64,000 nt of DNA from Apoderus coryli (GCA_911728435.2 OU452206.1:8400297-8464296); one strand, 5' to 3'; counted from the stretch's first letter, positions 10,770 to 23,276 are shown. The notes: generated by a model not told the origin, from the sequence alone. Translations and numbers: made by a program.

Positions 10770-11510
10770 CGAAATGGATAATTATTAGCCAGATATTGGC
10801 GAAACCGATAGTAGTTCAGATGGAAATTTGTTTTACGCAGTAAAATGTATTTAGTTAATCATTATTAAGTAATATACGAGTAGTTTCGTATTTTTTGATT
10901 ATCGTTCTTGTAACCTATTATTAATTTTTTCATAGTATTCTTAAAGTTTAACATTCTGAAAAAAACAAATTCTACCGGTATCTAATACCATATTTGTATA
11001 ACAAAATTTTAAACTACTCTCCTAAATACTTATTGCAAATGGACTTGGTCACTTTTCTTTGTATACCATCCCTATATTCGGAATCATAATAATAAAATAG
11101 TCAGTGTATTCAGCAGTCGTAAAATTCTGAGTTCTAAATTAATCTATAAGTCGTAGAAAATCCAACAACCTTGCACCTCTAAAGCGTTTATGAATAAGTT
11201 GTGTAATTACTACGCGGAACTTCTTTACGTCTATTAATCACTCTACTTCCTCTATTCAAGTGGTTGCCAACAACTTTAGATATCCCATTTATATAAACTA
11301 TAAATATATAATTAGTAAGTAGTACACGTTAAATGGGTATAAATTTTTTATGGTGATAGATTTAAATATTTTTTGTTTATCAAAAGACGTGTATGCTTTA
11401 GTTCCGAGGCAAAACTACTGAGAGTTGATACTTTCCTGTAGAAATAAATTAAAGAGCAACTTGAAAAGCTCTAATAAGCATCCGTAAAAGATTCGAATAA
11501 TGTTTATAGG
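10770..11510. other. AT-rich spacer, nothing recognised
   Basis: No open frame longer than chance, no terminal repeat and no known motif seen. Confidence 0.4.
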
Positions 11511-11519
11511 GTGTCACAA

Positions 11520-12771
11520 ATCCAGCGAGATGGGAATTCTTAAGTAATCCTCAAATGCTTCATATTGAAATTTTCATTCTGTCTTCATACAACAAATTAT
11601 TTGTTTGAGTTGGCGAAAGAGCATTTTAATTATGTAAGGAAAGGAGAATTGGTTGAAGAGCAATGAAATGGCCGTACATATCGCATGAACCACATAGGTT
11701 GGACTAGATGCGTATTTTATGAAGCGAATGCTACTGTTGAATTCCAAAAAAGTGAAATATCTACTTTTGGAGCAAAACTTTTTCCCTTGAAGTCCAATGG
11801 TTTTCTTTTTGTTTCATCATGCAGGGAAACTTTAATATGGTTATCTTAAAGGAATTTGGTATATGTTTCATTGACAACGTTGGTGTTTATTCTATATTGG
11901 GTGCCATATACGACGGCGGAGTTAAAATTGTCCTGCGAAAATCTTTTTTTCAATATTATCATCTCCATCAACGTTCATACATGTTTCATAACGGTGCTCT
12001 AATCAGTGTAATAGTGCTACTCGTCATGTACCTTTTCAATTCGCAATGACATCGAGGACTTGTGGCCCCCGATATTTGTTACCTCAGAGCCTTTTTGTGG
12101 TCAGGAAACACATGACAGTCGCGGGGGCTCAGTCTGGTAAATATGCTGGTTCGAGAAACAATTCGAACTAAAATTCGTTTATTTTAGTCGTCGTAATTTT
12201 TTTCTACACTAAATGAGATTGTTTTTGTACACTTCGTCCTTCAAATGTTGTAATAACTGCCCTGTGAAAGTTTTATTCTTCTGAAGGTAATCAGGGAAGA
12301 TTTCCTTTCACGTTCTCAAAAAAAAACCAAACACAAATTGTCATCGTAAAATTGTTTTTTCTTTCTTGCGGGGTTCGTTCAAGTGCTCTAATTGATTGCC
12401 TTGACTTTTGTTTAGGTTCAGGAACTGTAATGTAAATTTACAGCAACTAGAATTTCGCTTTTAGAGTGTGAAATTCGCCGTTGATACAGTTTTCTGGCGC
12501 AATTTTTATTTCGTACATTTTCAGTCGATATCGCAGTCTCAGCAATCTCACTAATTTTGAATCTGCGATCCTCTCATTGAGAAAAGTAATTTAGTGATGA
12601 ATCCATTTCTTCTCTAATTTTAAGAGGTGTTGGACCTTTGCAATAGAAGTATTTGACCACCGCATACTTTTCTGCAACCAAGTTTGCTATCAAACGTATA
12701 CTAATTGAGCAAAGGATCTCAAAATTGCTATACACGTTAAACAGGGATGCTGTTACAAAAAACCAAAACAA
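11520..12771 (-). pseudogene. Highly decayed mariner transposase (Mos1/SETMAR-like)
   Basis: On the minus strand the N-terminal region is still readable: VVKYFYCKGPTPLKIREEMD, matching the start of classical mariner transposases, then after one in-frame stop DRRFKISEIAETA and KNCARKLYQRRISH, corresponding to the second helix-turn-helix and linker. Far downstream (about 12100-12170) EPAYLPD-stop-APATVMCF matches the conserved H-P-x-YSPDLAP-x-D block around the third catalytic Asp. Frameshifts and stops are frequent in between, so this is an old insertion. It belongs to a different branch from the other mariners here, whose third-Asp block begins with a W-P-x-R-S stretch. Confidence 0.65.
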
Positions 12772-12829
12772 AAAAGACTTCCTGCCGCCATTTACGTATC
12801 AGGTCATTTCCCGTAATTGTAACCAGGAG

Positions 12830-13380
12830 CACAGTATAGACAGTAAAACCACTATGAAATCTACCCGAAATATTGTCTATCGGTCGCCACTCCTTTCTGG
12901 AGGCAGTTGGTGGACGCGCTTGGTTCTGATTTATACCGGTTGTATTGCAGCATGCACAATAGTATTATTATACCAGTTGTACTTTGTTGTATGATATTAA
13001 ATAGTTTTTACTGAAATAAATAATAATAAGAATGATTAATTTTTAATTAAAAATGAATGAATAATAATTTGATATTTGAACAAAAACTTTGTTTTCCGCT
13101 ATATTCTTAACATTAAATTGTCCAGTGATTTATACTTGTAATTAGATATATGTTGCATATTTATCTTTGTTTAAACAACAGAAAATATTATAAAATCAAA
13201 TATTTACAAAATAACTTTGTGATTGTGATGTGATAGGCTCTAGTGGTACTTCTTCGTTGTAGTGTTTATTAAATTGTGTATTAGTTTGATATAAATATCT
13301 TATATTGGAATTAATTTTAAAACGTTTTTTAATTTGTTATTTGATTAGTTGTTTAGTTAATAGCATACAGAAACAATTTT
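12830..13380. other. AT-rich spacer
   Basis: No supported gene. The 113-aa plus-strand frame around 12653-12994 overlaps the mariner remnant antisense and resembles nothing known. Confidence 0.35.
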
Positions 13381-13382
13381 AA

Positions 13383-13480
13383 TATGCCACTGCTATGTTG
13401 TGTGGACAATTGCTAAGCAAGGCCAGCATCAGGAAGATCTTTGTTTCGGGTTCCCAAAGAAGAAGAGAGGCCAAAAATAT
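13383..13480 (+). pseudogene. Possible THAP-domain start, interrupted
   Basis: The ATG at 13383 opens MPLLCCVDNC, then an in-frame stop, then ARPASGRSLFRVPKEEERPK. A Cys pair near the start followed by a SLFRVPKE-like stretch resembles the opening of a THAP zinc finger, a DNA-binding domain common in host genes and P-type transposases. The later Cys and His ligands were not located with confidence. It could be a first-exon relic or chance. Confidence 0.3.
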
Positions 13481-13489
13481 TTTATAAAT

Positions 13490-15330
13490 TATTTATAGCC
13501 AATGTATATGTTGTGATAATATATTTTTGTGTTTTGTAGGCAAGTGATATTGTCTTGTATTAATTTATGCGCACACAATCAATGTTTCTTCCAAGATCAT
13601 TTAATTATCAATGTTCCAGGTGTGATGTGAAGCCCTGGGATTTATCAATGCACATTAATATGCAAACATTACTCCAACGCAGGATTACAATACGTTAAGT
13701 ATTTGTCATTCCCATTTTCAAGAGGAAAACATAGTAAAAAATAATTGCAAGCCTTATCTTCATAACGCATTTCGTTTATTGGAAAGTACGTGATAATATT
13801 TTTTAATTTTATAAAAAAATTATGAAATATTCGTATTGGATTTTTAATGTAACTTTGTTATATTTTAGAGGTGTTCATAAGAGTACCAAAGATGACTCAG
13901 CACAAACTAATGAAGATTTATTAGTATTTGATACAGGTAAATAGCGAAACAAGTATAACAATTTAAAAAGCTGAACTAAAGTCAAAATAGTTCAATAACC
14001 TACTTCCAAACATTTCAAATGTTTTCATATTATACTTTAAAATTTGCCAACCGCGACTTAAAGGTGCAAAATAATAAAGTGGTAAAACCTCATGTAAAAC
14101 TAAGAATTATGCAAAATCTTTAAAAAAATATGTGACATTAATAATACAATTTTAGATCTTGAAAATAAATAACAAGGAACAGATCTATTAGATTTTACCA
14201 TGCTATAAAGGTCTATATAAAATATATATTATTACAAATATATCATTTCTATTTTTTTATGTGCTAAAATGTTGTGATTTATACCTATGTTTTAATTTAT
14301 TAAATACTTAGTTAAGTATATGCAATTTTGAACTTTTTCAATTTATTTTCCTTTTGTAAGTAGGTATATCTTGATTACATTTTTTTGTTAAAAATCAAAA
14401 ATCGCTAATTTTGTGTAAAATAAATAAAAAAAAGATTTTATGTACCAATGGTTTTAATTTAAAAATTATCTACTTAATTTAAATAACAACGAATATATAA
14501 TTTTTACCGCCCTTGTAAGAATAATTTTTAAACATGCCTGCATTGATGCCCCCGTATTACGATTTATCTGTTATCTTTTATTGCTCCATGTCTCGATAGG
14601 CGGTATCTCTCTATAAATGCAAAAAAAGGGTGCCGAAAACAGTGCTTATACTATTCCTTATATTTACGATGCCAGTAAACTCCGTCTGTGTTCTTTAAAA
14701 AATATAACCAAACTATAGCATAAAATAACGGACCCAAAGTGAACTCGTTTTTTGATTCTGTGATTTTGTTTTAAAAAAAAAACTTAGCCTTTAAGAAACA
14801 ATTTTGGAATTTATGTTGTAATTGATTCAAGAAACCAGAACCCGTGCCATTACGCTGATGATGAGAAAGTTTTTTCCTCAGTGAATTTAGAGCGTAAGAG
14901 ATGATGCATTACCGATGCAATGTTTAGGCTTAGGATAATTGCATTTCAAAGCGAATAATTCGTTTATAGTGCTCATAACTCTATCAAACACATCAGAAAC
15001 TACAGTAAATTGGTTGTATCAATTTAAAAATGGCACTATAACGTGTGTATATGTGTATCTTTCGGTCGCATGTGGTATTCCAAATTGAGGTTGTTGCACC
15101 TATTAATAAACTAAGCAAGCATGCATATACTTTACTTCTCCGTCCCACAATAAGTCGGAAAAGTGCACAAAATTTATATTATAACATCAAGAAAGAAAAC
15201 CAGCGCTCTTGGAATTGATAGAATTTGCAACCCTAACTACAATATAAGCTTTAGATTTTCAATTGTAAAAAAAATGTTGTTTAAAAAAACTTGAGATTTA
15301 CTTAAGGCTCGGTCGTTCGAGTACATATTA
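13490..15330. other. Long AT-rich interval without recognised content
   Basis: Read in all frames, this stretch yields only short frames with no family resemblance. It has many homopolymer runs of T or A. No terminal inverted repeats or tandem arrays stood out. Confidence 0.4.
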
Positions 15331-15337
15331 TACTCAT

Positions 15338-15411
15338 ACTCGTCATCATTCATCAGCGTTCACTCGCTAACGAGTATTAATTACTCCAACTCAGGGTTTC
15401 TGTTGTGAACC
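15338..15411 (-). mobile_element. LINE 3'-end fragment (same family as 57.8 kb copy)
   Basis: The stretch CTCCAACTCAGGGTTTCTGT and the following TGTGAACC match, in inverse orientation, the 3' end of the LINE fragment at 58360-58386. The neighbouring TCATCATTCATCAGCG resembles the TGATGATGATA tail of that copy. This is the tail of an otherwise missing minus-strand copy. Confidence 0.6.
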
Positions 15412-16059
15412 TTAAGTTACAAAGTCCTGTTTACTTTATGTGTGATATTTTCAATCGGTGTTGTCGTGATTTTGACATTCATGGTTCAACTTTGCCAGCG
15501 ATTACTGATAGTTTACTTAATGGATAGTGATTATTTTTTAATATTGAACTGTTATTGATCGCATTTATTTTTGTAGTATTTAATGTTAATAGTTAAGACT
15601 GTCGTGTTTATTTATTTGAAGAATTGAAAGTATACTTGGACAGAGTGAGTTAATTTTTGATTATTTTTGACATACCGAAATATTTAATCAGTGTTTGCAT
15701 TTATTGTTTTGTTTTGTAACGTATTTATTTGGTGGTTGTTTTTTTTGTTTTGTTTTTTCCTCTTGATTTGATATGTTTTTTTTTCAATTAATTCGAAAAT
15801 GTATTTATTGATTTTCCTGTAAGTGGGTAGAACCTGTTGGGAATAAATACTTATTATTATCTTTTTTTTAATGATTAATTCGGTTATTCTAGGTGGCCGG
15901 AATTATTGAAATTCAAGGCTTACCCAGAGTTCTACGGATTATTCGGCTAGTTCCCAAGACAACTGTTTTGCAGCAATCGTCGGCGATGCTGTCCTGGAGC
16001 CCCAGAAGTAATAGCGATTGAACAAAGGACTTCTCGACAAGCCCATTAGAGGATATTAC

Positions 16060-17186
16060 AATTATTACTTCATTTTGTTCATATACCTATTGATTTTATT
16101 TGGTACATTAAATCTATATATTTGTCTATTTTCTCTGCTACCGTTTGGTTTATATTATGATCCAAGGGTACCGCCACGTCTAGTATAAAGCATCTTTTTT
16201 CTTTTTTACAGAATAGTACAATGTCAGGACGATTGTGATCTACTTTGTTTACTGTAAGGATGTCCAGATTCCAGTAGATTTTAAACTCATTGTTTTCAAG
16301 CACCGCAGTAGGTTTGTAAGCGTAGTAAGGAGGAATATTGTTCAGTAATTTTGTTGACTTACAGATATTTAAGTAAATTATTTTGGCCACGTTGTCATGG
16401 TGTGCGGTGTACTGGGTGGGTGCTGAAACTGTGCAGCCAGAACTCAAATGCTGTATGGTTTCTTGGACTGCGTGACACAGCCTACATTTGTCATCTGGTA
16501 ATTTTTCCTTTAGCACTGCCTTTCTATATCCCTTAGTTTCACCTGATAGTTGGCCATTATGTAATTATGACACTGATTTTTGTTTATCCACACATTGGCT
16601 GTTTAAGGCTGATATGAATTTTCCATGCAAGGGTTTTTGTTTCAGAGATTCAATTTTTTCTGCGACAACCAATGTACAGTCAAAATTTGTGTTGTCATTC
16701 AATTGCAACGGTGAGTACATATCCACATGTTGCATATTACGGTGTAATAGTGTATCTTTGTTGATGAAATATTGTTTTAACTTTTGTTTCTCTTTGTTAC
16801 AGGTTTCTTCGACCTAGGGAGATAAAGCCTGGTTACTGAGGAATTGGGATGGTGCATTCTGTGTTTCGTGTACTTCTGTCCAAGTTTTGAAGGTCAGTGG
16901 GAGACCAGCCAAGTATTCCGTAAGTATAACTCAACGCAGGGACAGCTCAGGTATTGATTGCGATAAACTTTTCTTTTGAAGGTAGGTGAGTATTGGCGAT
17001 CGTTGTGGCCCGTCTCAAGTACATATCTGTGACTTTTTGTTTCATAGTAGTGTTATCTATTTTTCCTCAATGCAGCATGCCCAAATATTTATAGGATTCA
17101 TCCAAAGTCTTTATTTCAACATTATCCATTAGTCGCATATTAGGTTCTTGCGATAATTTACCTCCCATGTAGTGAGCCACAGCACA
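16060..17186 (-). pseudogene. LINE with restriction-like endonuclease, C-terminal remnant (R2-like)
   Basis: On the minus strand this encodes the end of a non-LTR retrotransposon polyprotein. From about 17186 downward it reads GGKLSQEPNMRLMDNVEIK, SYKYLGMLH and FIAINT-stop-AVPALSYTYGILGW, the thumb and linker of a reverse transcriptase. The last 145 residues (16079-16516) contain CRLCHAVQETIQHLSSGC, a zinc-knuckle block, followed by the nuclease-like NRPDIVLFCKKEKRCFILDV with the spaced acidic residues of a PD-(D/E)xK site. A zinc knuckle followed by such a nuclease at the C terminus is the layout of R2-like and related LINEs. In-frame stops show it is dead. It ends abutting a piece of another LINE family at 17187. 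Confidence 0.75.
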
Positions 17187-17375
17187 TTTTGTACCTCTTT
17201 TGCTGTCCTCCCTGATTTCGTGAGCCGACCGAATAAAGGATTCTCTTTGGAAGGTTTTCCGTTGGCATGCGGATTACGTGATCAGTCCATCGCAGCTGGT
17301 GCCTGCCATTTAATTCCAAGAATTCTTCTACATCGTTGATGGTACTTTTCTAGGGTTTTTAAATGCCTGTAATAA
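17187..17375 (-). pseudogene. LINE C-terminal fragment, family of the 57.8 kb copy
   Basis: The minus strand reads AFKNPRKVPSTM-like, with the same block as 57825-58060: a KYHQR-like region, RRILGIKWQ, HQLRWTDHVIRMP and SAHEI-like DNA. Nucleotide similarity to the 57.8 kb copy is plain (for example TAGAAAAGTACCATCAA and GCAAAAGAGGTACAA), but the middle portion is deleted here. It is fused in the same orientation to the R2-like remnant. Confidence 0.65.
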
Positions 17376-17379
17376 CTGC

Positions 17380-18570
17380 AATATTCATATACACTGGCAA
17401 TATTATTATACTATGTATTGATATATACACTTGTTTTGTATTTGTTTTAAATTATTAGACAGATTGAGTAAAAGATAGCTATTGAAAAGTTGTCAATAAG
17501 ATATTTATTTTTGTATTGTTCTGTGATCTCAATGTTTCTTCAGTTAATTATGTTTCAATTGGTTATAGGCCCAAATCCGTTAGACTGTGTTAATTTTTTG
17601 TGGTAAACGGTTACCAAGACTATTTTTTTCTATTAAACTAAGTTATTTTTTTGACAAGTGTTGACACCTGAAAAATACATTTTTGCGCTGAACAAAATAC
17701 TTGATGCAAATAAAGTACAATTTGGTTTAGTACAAAATGGGATAACTACGAGTATAACTAATCCGTATTTACTAATATAGTGCGAAAAAAAATCATGACA
17801 ATATATGGCTCAATATGGATTTACTTTCTAATTATTTATTTGAGGTGCCGTCGCCGGCTTTCTTTTGTCGTTATTTGTAAAAGAAACAAATACTTCTATT
17901 TTGCTGTGCAAAATTGCGTTTGTTTTTCCGAGAAAAATTTGTTGCGTGTGATGTGGTATAATGCAAATATTGATTTTATAATGCCTTTTCAATATATTAT
18001 TAACAGATTTCGCGTTAATTGATTTATTTTGGTATGTTATGGAGGCGACTACTAAGTATTTCTTCCCATAATTTATAAATAATGTACGAAATACTACTGG
18101 ATTAATGAAATTACTTATAAATGAGTGAGTAATGCGTATATAAAGAATTGTTTCATTATCAAGAAATTTAATGAAAATTAGCACTACGAGAACACAAGTT
18201 ACCTATTAAGTTTTTGGAATGTTGTAAGGTAAACGGTTTGCGTGCGAAATAAAAATAGCGCGATTACATATTTCTTTATAAATTAATAGAAACACAACTA
18301 TTTTAGTATTACCGGTTTCAACCTCTTATTACATAAATATATTTTCTAAGGAAAATTGTATTTGAACAATTAAAAAAAAAATGCATACATTTTTCATAAA
18401 GATTATTAAGAAGTTTTTTTTTTTTTTAAGTAATACATAACGACGAAGAGCGGGTTTTATTTATAAATCAAAAACGTGTGCTCCACAAAATATCTTTATA
18501 AACAGTGTGTTTAAACGTGGTCTATTGTCAACAATCTGAGAAATAGGGCTTCTCCGTCCAGTATAATCTC
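17380..18570. other. AT-rich spacer, nothing recognised
   Basis: Contains a 118-aa minus-strand frame (17828-18184) of biased composition with no family resemblance. A T run lies near 18414-18427. Confidence 0.4.
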
Positions 18571-18574
18571 CACT

Positions 18575-19555
18575 TCACCTGAGATCTTGAACGATTATTT
18601 TGTTAATGTGGCAAAAAAATTAATGAATAATATAGTCCCCTCCCAAGATCCGCTCTCATATCTTTCAAATACCAATGAGAATATACATAGTTTCTTCCTA
18701 ACACCCGTTGCAACTCCAGAGCTTTGCAGTACAATTAAAGACATCAAAAACAAGGTGTCATCTGAAACTGATGGAATCACTTTGAAAATGTTGTCTAATC
18801 TACCGGAATGTACATTAATCGTTTTCACAGATTTAATTAACAAGTCATTCCAAAATGGAAATTTTCCCCAATGCCTTAAGATATCTATAAGAATTCCTCT
18901 GCACAAGGGCGGCGATAAGGATCAAGCTTCAAACTATCGTCCAATTGCACTTCTATCTACTCTATCCAAGATCATTGAAAGACTGGTTAAAAGGAGACTT
19001 CTATCATTTCTGCACAAATATGAAGTGTTAACTAGCCACCAATTTGGATTTTTAGCTAACAAATGCACTAATGATGCTATATTCTCCGTCTTCAACAATG
19101 TTTACTCCAACTTGAACAATCTCCACTTTACAGCATCAATTTTCTGTGATTGCTCCAAAGCATTCGACTGTGTAAGTCATAACATCCTAATTAACAAGAT
19201 ACAGCACTACGGAATTCGGGTGGTTCCACTGAGATGGTTTAAGTCGTACCTTAGCAACAGAAGTCAGTGTGTGAGGGTCAATGCGGCTGTGTCTTCTGGC
19301 AGGCCGATGGATCGTGGAGTTCCACAGGGTTCTATTTTATTTTTGCTATTTATCAACGACATTACGTGCCTAAACATCAGTGGTAAAGTATGTGCTTGTT
19401 ATTGCTGATGATACTAATTTCACTTGGTGCGGCCCGAATAGTGTGGCTCTTCATAGTAACATATCCTAAGACTTAATCACCATCAAATCATGGTGTGACT
19501 CTAACCTGTTGTGCTTGAACACTGCGAAAACTAAATCTGAGTTATATAAAGGTGC
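18575..19555 (+). pseudogene. LINE reverse transcriptase fragment (Jockey-like)
   Basis: A 5'- and 3'-truncated non-LTR retrotransposon. The main open frame (18587-19408) begins inside the protein and shows NYRPIALLSTLSKIIERLVK (fingers), IFCDCSKAFDCVSHNIL (motif A with catalytic Asp) and RGVPQGSILFLLFINDI (motif B region). At about 19400 a frameshift occurs just before motif C, which continues in another frame as VIADDTNFTWC, keeping the Asp-Asp pair but with Ile replacing the usual aromatic residue. Further on come SWCDSNLLCLNTAKTK and then loss of similarity near 19555. Usual full-length ORF2 is about three times longer. The endonuclease domain is absent. Confidence 0.85.
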
Positions 19556-20263
19556 GCTGCAGAAATATTCAACATTGTTTATTTATATTAAAAAACTATT
19601 TTTTCCGACAGTTTCTCTGGGATAATGTTGAAAATTTAAGTTTGCACGTTAATCCATAATTAAGCTAGGATGGACTGGTATTGTTTAAAACTGATATATA
19701 AAGTAGGCTTTGCGAATTGTCAAAATATCGAAAATTCGAAAACACGTCAACAATCGTATTTTAAAAAGTGGCACGGTATAAACACTTTTTTTATGCAGTC
19801 TAACAGTGTATTTCATAGTTTTTAGAGATCTGTATTGTACAGTCTTATGTTTGCCAGACGTATTTGTTTATGAAAAGTTAGACATGCCACCAACATTAAG
19901 TCTGGAAGAGAAAATTGAGATTGTGCTATAATAGTCAACGATATCGCAGAGAAAATGTCGGAAAAAATAGTTTTTTAATGTTAATAAACAATGTTGAATA
20001 TTTAAAAGTTATTTTTAATTCTAAACTCCTCTTCTTTATAACAATTTTCGATATTGTCAAAAATAAAGGTACTCTACTCCAGAGCAAAAATCACATTTTT
20101 TGTCAAACCTCGTATACGACAGAGAAAGTTTGATATCTGATGGTTGCGTTTTAGGTTTTGGACGATGTGGAACTTTTTATAAAGAAAAGTAATAATAAAA
20201 AAGTTTCCCAAATGCCGCCAACTGACGTAGACACACTGTATATGTTCAAATGTAAATTAGCCA
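19556..20263. other. Spacer with a possible transposase start relic
   Basis: At 19884 an ATG opens MPPTLSLEEKIEIVL and then two stops. LSxEEKIEIVL resembles the first helix of some mariner-type transposases, but nothing further supports it. The rest is AT-rich without recognised content. Confidence 0.3.
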
Positions 20264-20295
20264 GACATGTTTCGGAATTATAATTCCATCATCAG
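20264..20295 (-). ncRNA. Hammerhead ribozyme motif
   Basis: On the minus strand: CUGAUGA, helix II GGAAU/AUUCC with a UAUA loop, GAAAC, palindromic ACAUGU and C at the cleavage position. The core is complete, though helix I pairing is weak. No element-coding sequence lies nearby, so this is a solo 3'-end-like relic. Confidence 0.65.
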
Positions 20296-20869
20296 TTGCA
20301 CTAGAAAAATCTTTCACTTCACTGTATAGTATTGATATTTCAGGTCTTTAAAAACATGGAATTTAAACATTTATACATAGTAAATTTTGTGAAAAAAAAT
20401 TGTAGAGATAAAAACTTAAAAGGAATTCATTACGACATTAAAATACAATATTAACTAGTCACAAACATTAAACAAAAATGGTTAAATGAACATTATGTTG
20501 TAATAATTGTAGTAGTACTTTCTTTCTTTTTGAATATCATTTGAATTTTCTATCAAAATTTTAAACCTAAAGTTATCGAAAAATTCAGTTGCTGATGTTA
20601 ACAAACAGCTAGAGGTAATTCTATAAGCCATGGTGTGCCATCTATGAAATAGTTTCTGAAATAAATGAAAAAATACGTGAATATTCCCTTCAGGACCATG
20701 CACTTCACAGTTTTAATTCAGAAGAGCTTAATTAATATCTATTTGTTAAAGTAGTCCTTAATATCTTAGCCTTAATATCTTTTTTATCTCTGCAAGACAA
20801 AAACCATATTATTGAAATACTATAATTATAATCAGTAGAACCTTTAAATCATTAAAATTAACCATCATG

Positions 20870-21047
20870 CCGTCGCCGTCCTCCTTGCACCACAAAAGCT
20901 CACTGTTTAACTGTTTGCTGCCAATTTGATCAGATTATCATAGAGCTGTTGTTTAAAAACACTTGACCATCACATTAACGAATACATTAAACAACAGAGG
21001 ACCGACATGTGAACCCTGAGACACACCTTATGGAATATAAATGAGAG
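20870..21047 (-). pseudogene. LINE reverse transcriptase scrap
   Basis: The minus strand reads GVSQGSHVGPLLFNVFVNV (motif B region, commonly GVPQGSHLGPLLF in Jockey-like LINEs). After a gap of about 60 bases another frame gives ELLWCKEDGDG and NFNDLKVL, matching the block that follows motif C. Motif C itself is lost. It is a short, decayed scrap. Confidence 0.6.
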
Positions 21048-21584
21048 AGGATTAGAAGTGTCGATATGTGTACGATCAGAAAAATAGCTCATGTGTGTTT
21101 TATGTGGTTATTTGAAAGCAACAATGTATTGTTTTCTTTCGTTTGATATAATTTCATTTATAAAAAAACCTAAACATATATTTCTCTCAGCGACGATTAA
21201 ACTGAGTCACTAAATTCAACAAATAAATGTATCTGATTGATTTAATTAAAAACGAAAAAAAGAAACGGTTAAAAAATTTGGCACAACTGCTTGATATAAG
21301 ATATACCTATATCTATCTATATAAAATATGGTATATATTGCAAATACTGTCAGTGCGGAAATTAAACAAATTGCTAATTATCAAAAAATGCAGGCAGTTT
21401 TATCCAAGGTGCAAACATATCGGCTATAAAATAATAGGCACTTTTTTGGCACGTTGCAGGGTGTAAATTGATAAAAGTTGAGAATTGTTTTTTTGGCAAC
21501 TTAAACAATGTTAAATTGGACTTGGGCGGTTTCTAAGGTGACATTATTTCGTAAATTGTATTATACGGATTATTTAGACGCCAG

Positions 21585-21990
21585 TGTGATTTCTCAGGTC
21601 ATTCTAGGAAAAAAAAAGAAATGCATGATACAAGTTTTTTTGGAAATAAAGTTTTTTTTTTAAGAGGATTTCATGTCCGTAAATATAATAAATGAAAATA
21701 ATTTCGTGGCAAAGCGGACTAAAATGTTGGCTTTACCTACACAAGGAATTTTGTTTAATTTAGCAGGGCCCCAGTCTAATTCGATAGAAACCAGACCGAG
21801 GCAAATTCCTTGTGTAGGTAAAGCCAACATTTTAGTCCGCTTTGCCACGAAATTATTTTGTTTTTTTTTTAATTCAGTCAAATATCTCCTTACCGATTTC
21901 TTTAAAATTTGGCAGAGCTGTTGCTAGAAATAGGGAGCTCAAATTTAAAAAGAGTTTATAATTATGTTTGTCTGAATTTTTGGTTGTTCC
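21585..21990 (+). repeat. Dispersed repeat B, copy 1 (split by foldback element)
   Basis: The stretch TGATTTCTCAGGTCATT near 21589 and the stretch ATCTCCTTACCGATTTCTTT near 21883 match the repeat at 49300-49500 and, rearranged, 30741-30960. Here the foldback element at 21695-21859 interrupts it. Non-coding; probably a MITE family with a CAGGGTG-type end, seen in the 49.3 kb copy. Confidence 0.6.
21695..21859. mobile_element. Foldback element with 57-bp perfect inverted repeats
   Basis: The arms at 21695-21751 and 21803-21859 are perfect reverse complements over 57 bp and enclose a 51-base loop. Landmark inside the arm: AATGTTGGCTTTACCTACAC. Because of the palindrome, the same short peptide (NFVAKRTKMLALPTQGI) appears in open frames on both strands; neither is a gene. 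Perfect arm identity indicates a recent origin or gene conversion. Confidence 0.88.
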
Positions 21991-22048
21991 TTTTTTTTTT
22001 GTTTATTTTAGTTTTCTGACTTAGAAGACACGAAACAGGGTAATTTTT

Positions 22049-23255
22049 AGCTCTCCATATCATATAATGTAATATATGATCTGGAGATTATTAGTTTCAT
22101 GAAAACATTTTTTTTAATTTCACCGGAAATACTTGTTTTTGGTCATTTTATACATAAATAAGTAGTTTTAAAAAAATGTCTGTCTGTCTGTCTGTATCCA
22201 CGAAAACGCAGAAACTACTCAACAGATTTTAACCAAATTTGGTACAAAAATACTATTGGACATGGCAAGGAGCTGATCAGATTTTGGAAAATATTGAGCG
22301 TAACCAAGGGGTTTAACAGAGGGTTCAAAAATTAAAAAAATTCATTGTTCTTAAACTTATCCGAAATACTGCATAATTTTTTATGCATTTAATTGAATGA
22401 ATTTAAACATAGCAGAAATATTCACACAGGCGTTCGAAAATAGTCTAAAAAAAGGGTCAAAAACGAAAAAAAAATGTTTCCCAAATATAACAGAAAAATT
22501 GACTAATTATATATAGCTTTGATATAAGATAACCTACAAAATGCAGCATAAAATTTTTATTTACATAGGCGTCCGTAAATAGTAGAAAAGGGGGTAAAAT
22601 AAAAAAAATATTTAAAATGTAAAATTTTTAATATTTAACTAGTTGAATTGGTGTTAAAAATACACGACAAAAATTAATGTGCCATAGGCGTCCATGAAGA
22701 TTGTATAAAAGGGTCAGAAAAAATTTGTATCCGTATTATAGGTGGTGATTAACATTGAGCGTAAGCAAGGCGTTTAAAAAAGGGTTCAAAAATTAAAAAA
22801 ATCATAGTTCTTAAACTTATCCGAAATATTGAATAATTTTTTGTGCGTTTAATTACATATATGTAACCTAAAATATTTAACCAAAACAATTAGACCACAT
22901 TGACATTCGAAAAAACTGTAAAATGGGGTAAAAAGGGTAGAAAAAAACGTATTTCTTAAACATAGCAGAAATATTGACTAGTTACTTATAGCTTTGATAG
23001 AATATATCCTATAAAATGTGTTGTAAATAACTTGTTTTCATAGGCGTTCGTAAATAGTAGAAAAGGGGGCAAAATAATAATAATAATAATTTTTGCGTAC
23101 AAGAACTTGGCCTAGAAGATCTGAAATATAAAATATGTATACGTATAAATAGTGCCTCCAAAGAGAAGAAAAAGGAACTAAACCCTGTGCTTAGCTGATG
23201 TCTAAAACAAAAAAAAATATATATAAATTTTAGATAAATGACAAAAAGTCAGTTA
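22049..23255 (+). mobile_element. Helitron-like repeat, 3'-truncated copy
   Basis: It starts AGCTCTCCATATCATAT like the copy at 37035 and shares the whole internal vocabulary: a TGTC tetranucleotide run, ACAGATTTTAACCAAATTTG, and repeated blocks built around TAGGCGTTCGTAAATAGT. It stops near 23255, before the hairpin end, where a mariner fragment begins. The sequence before it matches 49085-49150 and gives an empty-site comparison for the left boundary. Confidence 0.7.
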
Positions 23256-23276
23256 ATATGAATCACTATACAAATG

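Noticed and set aside
12653..12994. 113-residue plus-strand frame
   Set aside because: Lies antisense to the mariner N-terminal remnant and has no family resemblance.
14850..14870. CTGATGATGAG near 14859 as a hammerhead core
   Set aside because: No helix II hairpin or GAAAC plus palindrome follows.
17828..18184. 118-residue minus-strand frame
   Set aside because: Ile/Asn/Lys-rich composition as expected from AT-rich DNA; no recognisable domain, signal or neighbour.
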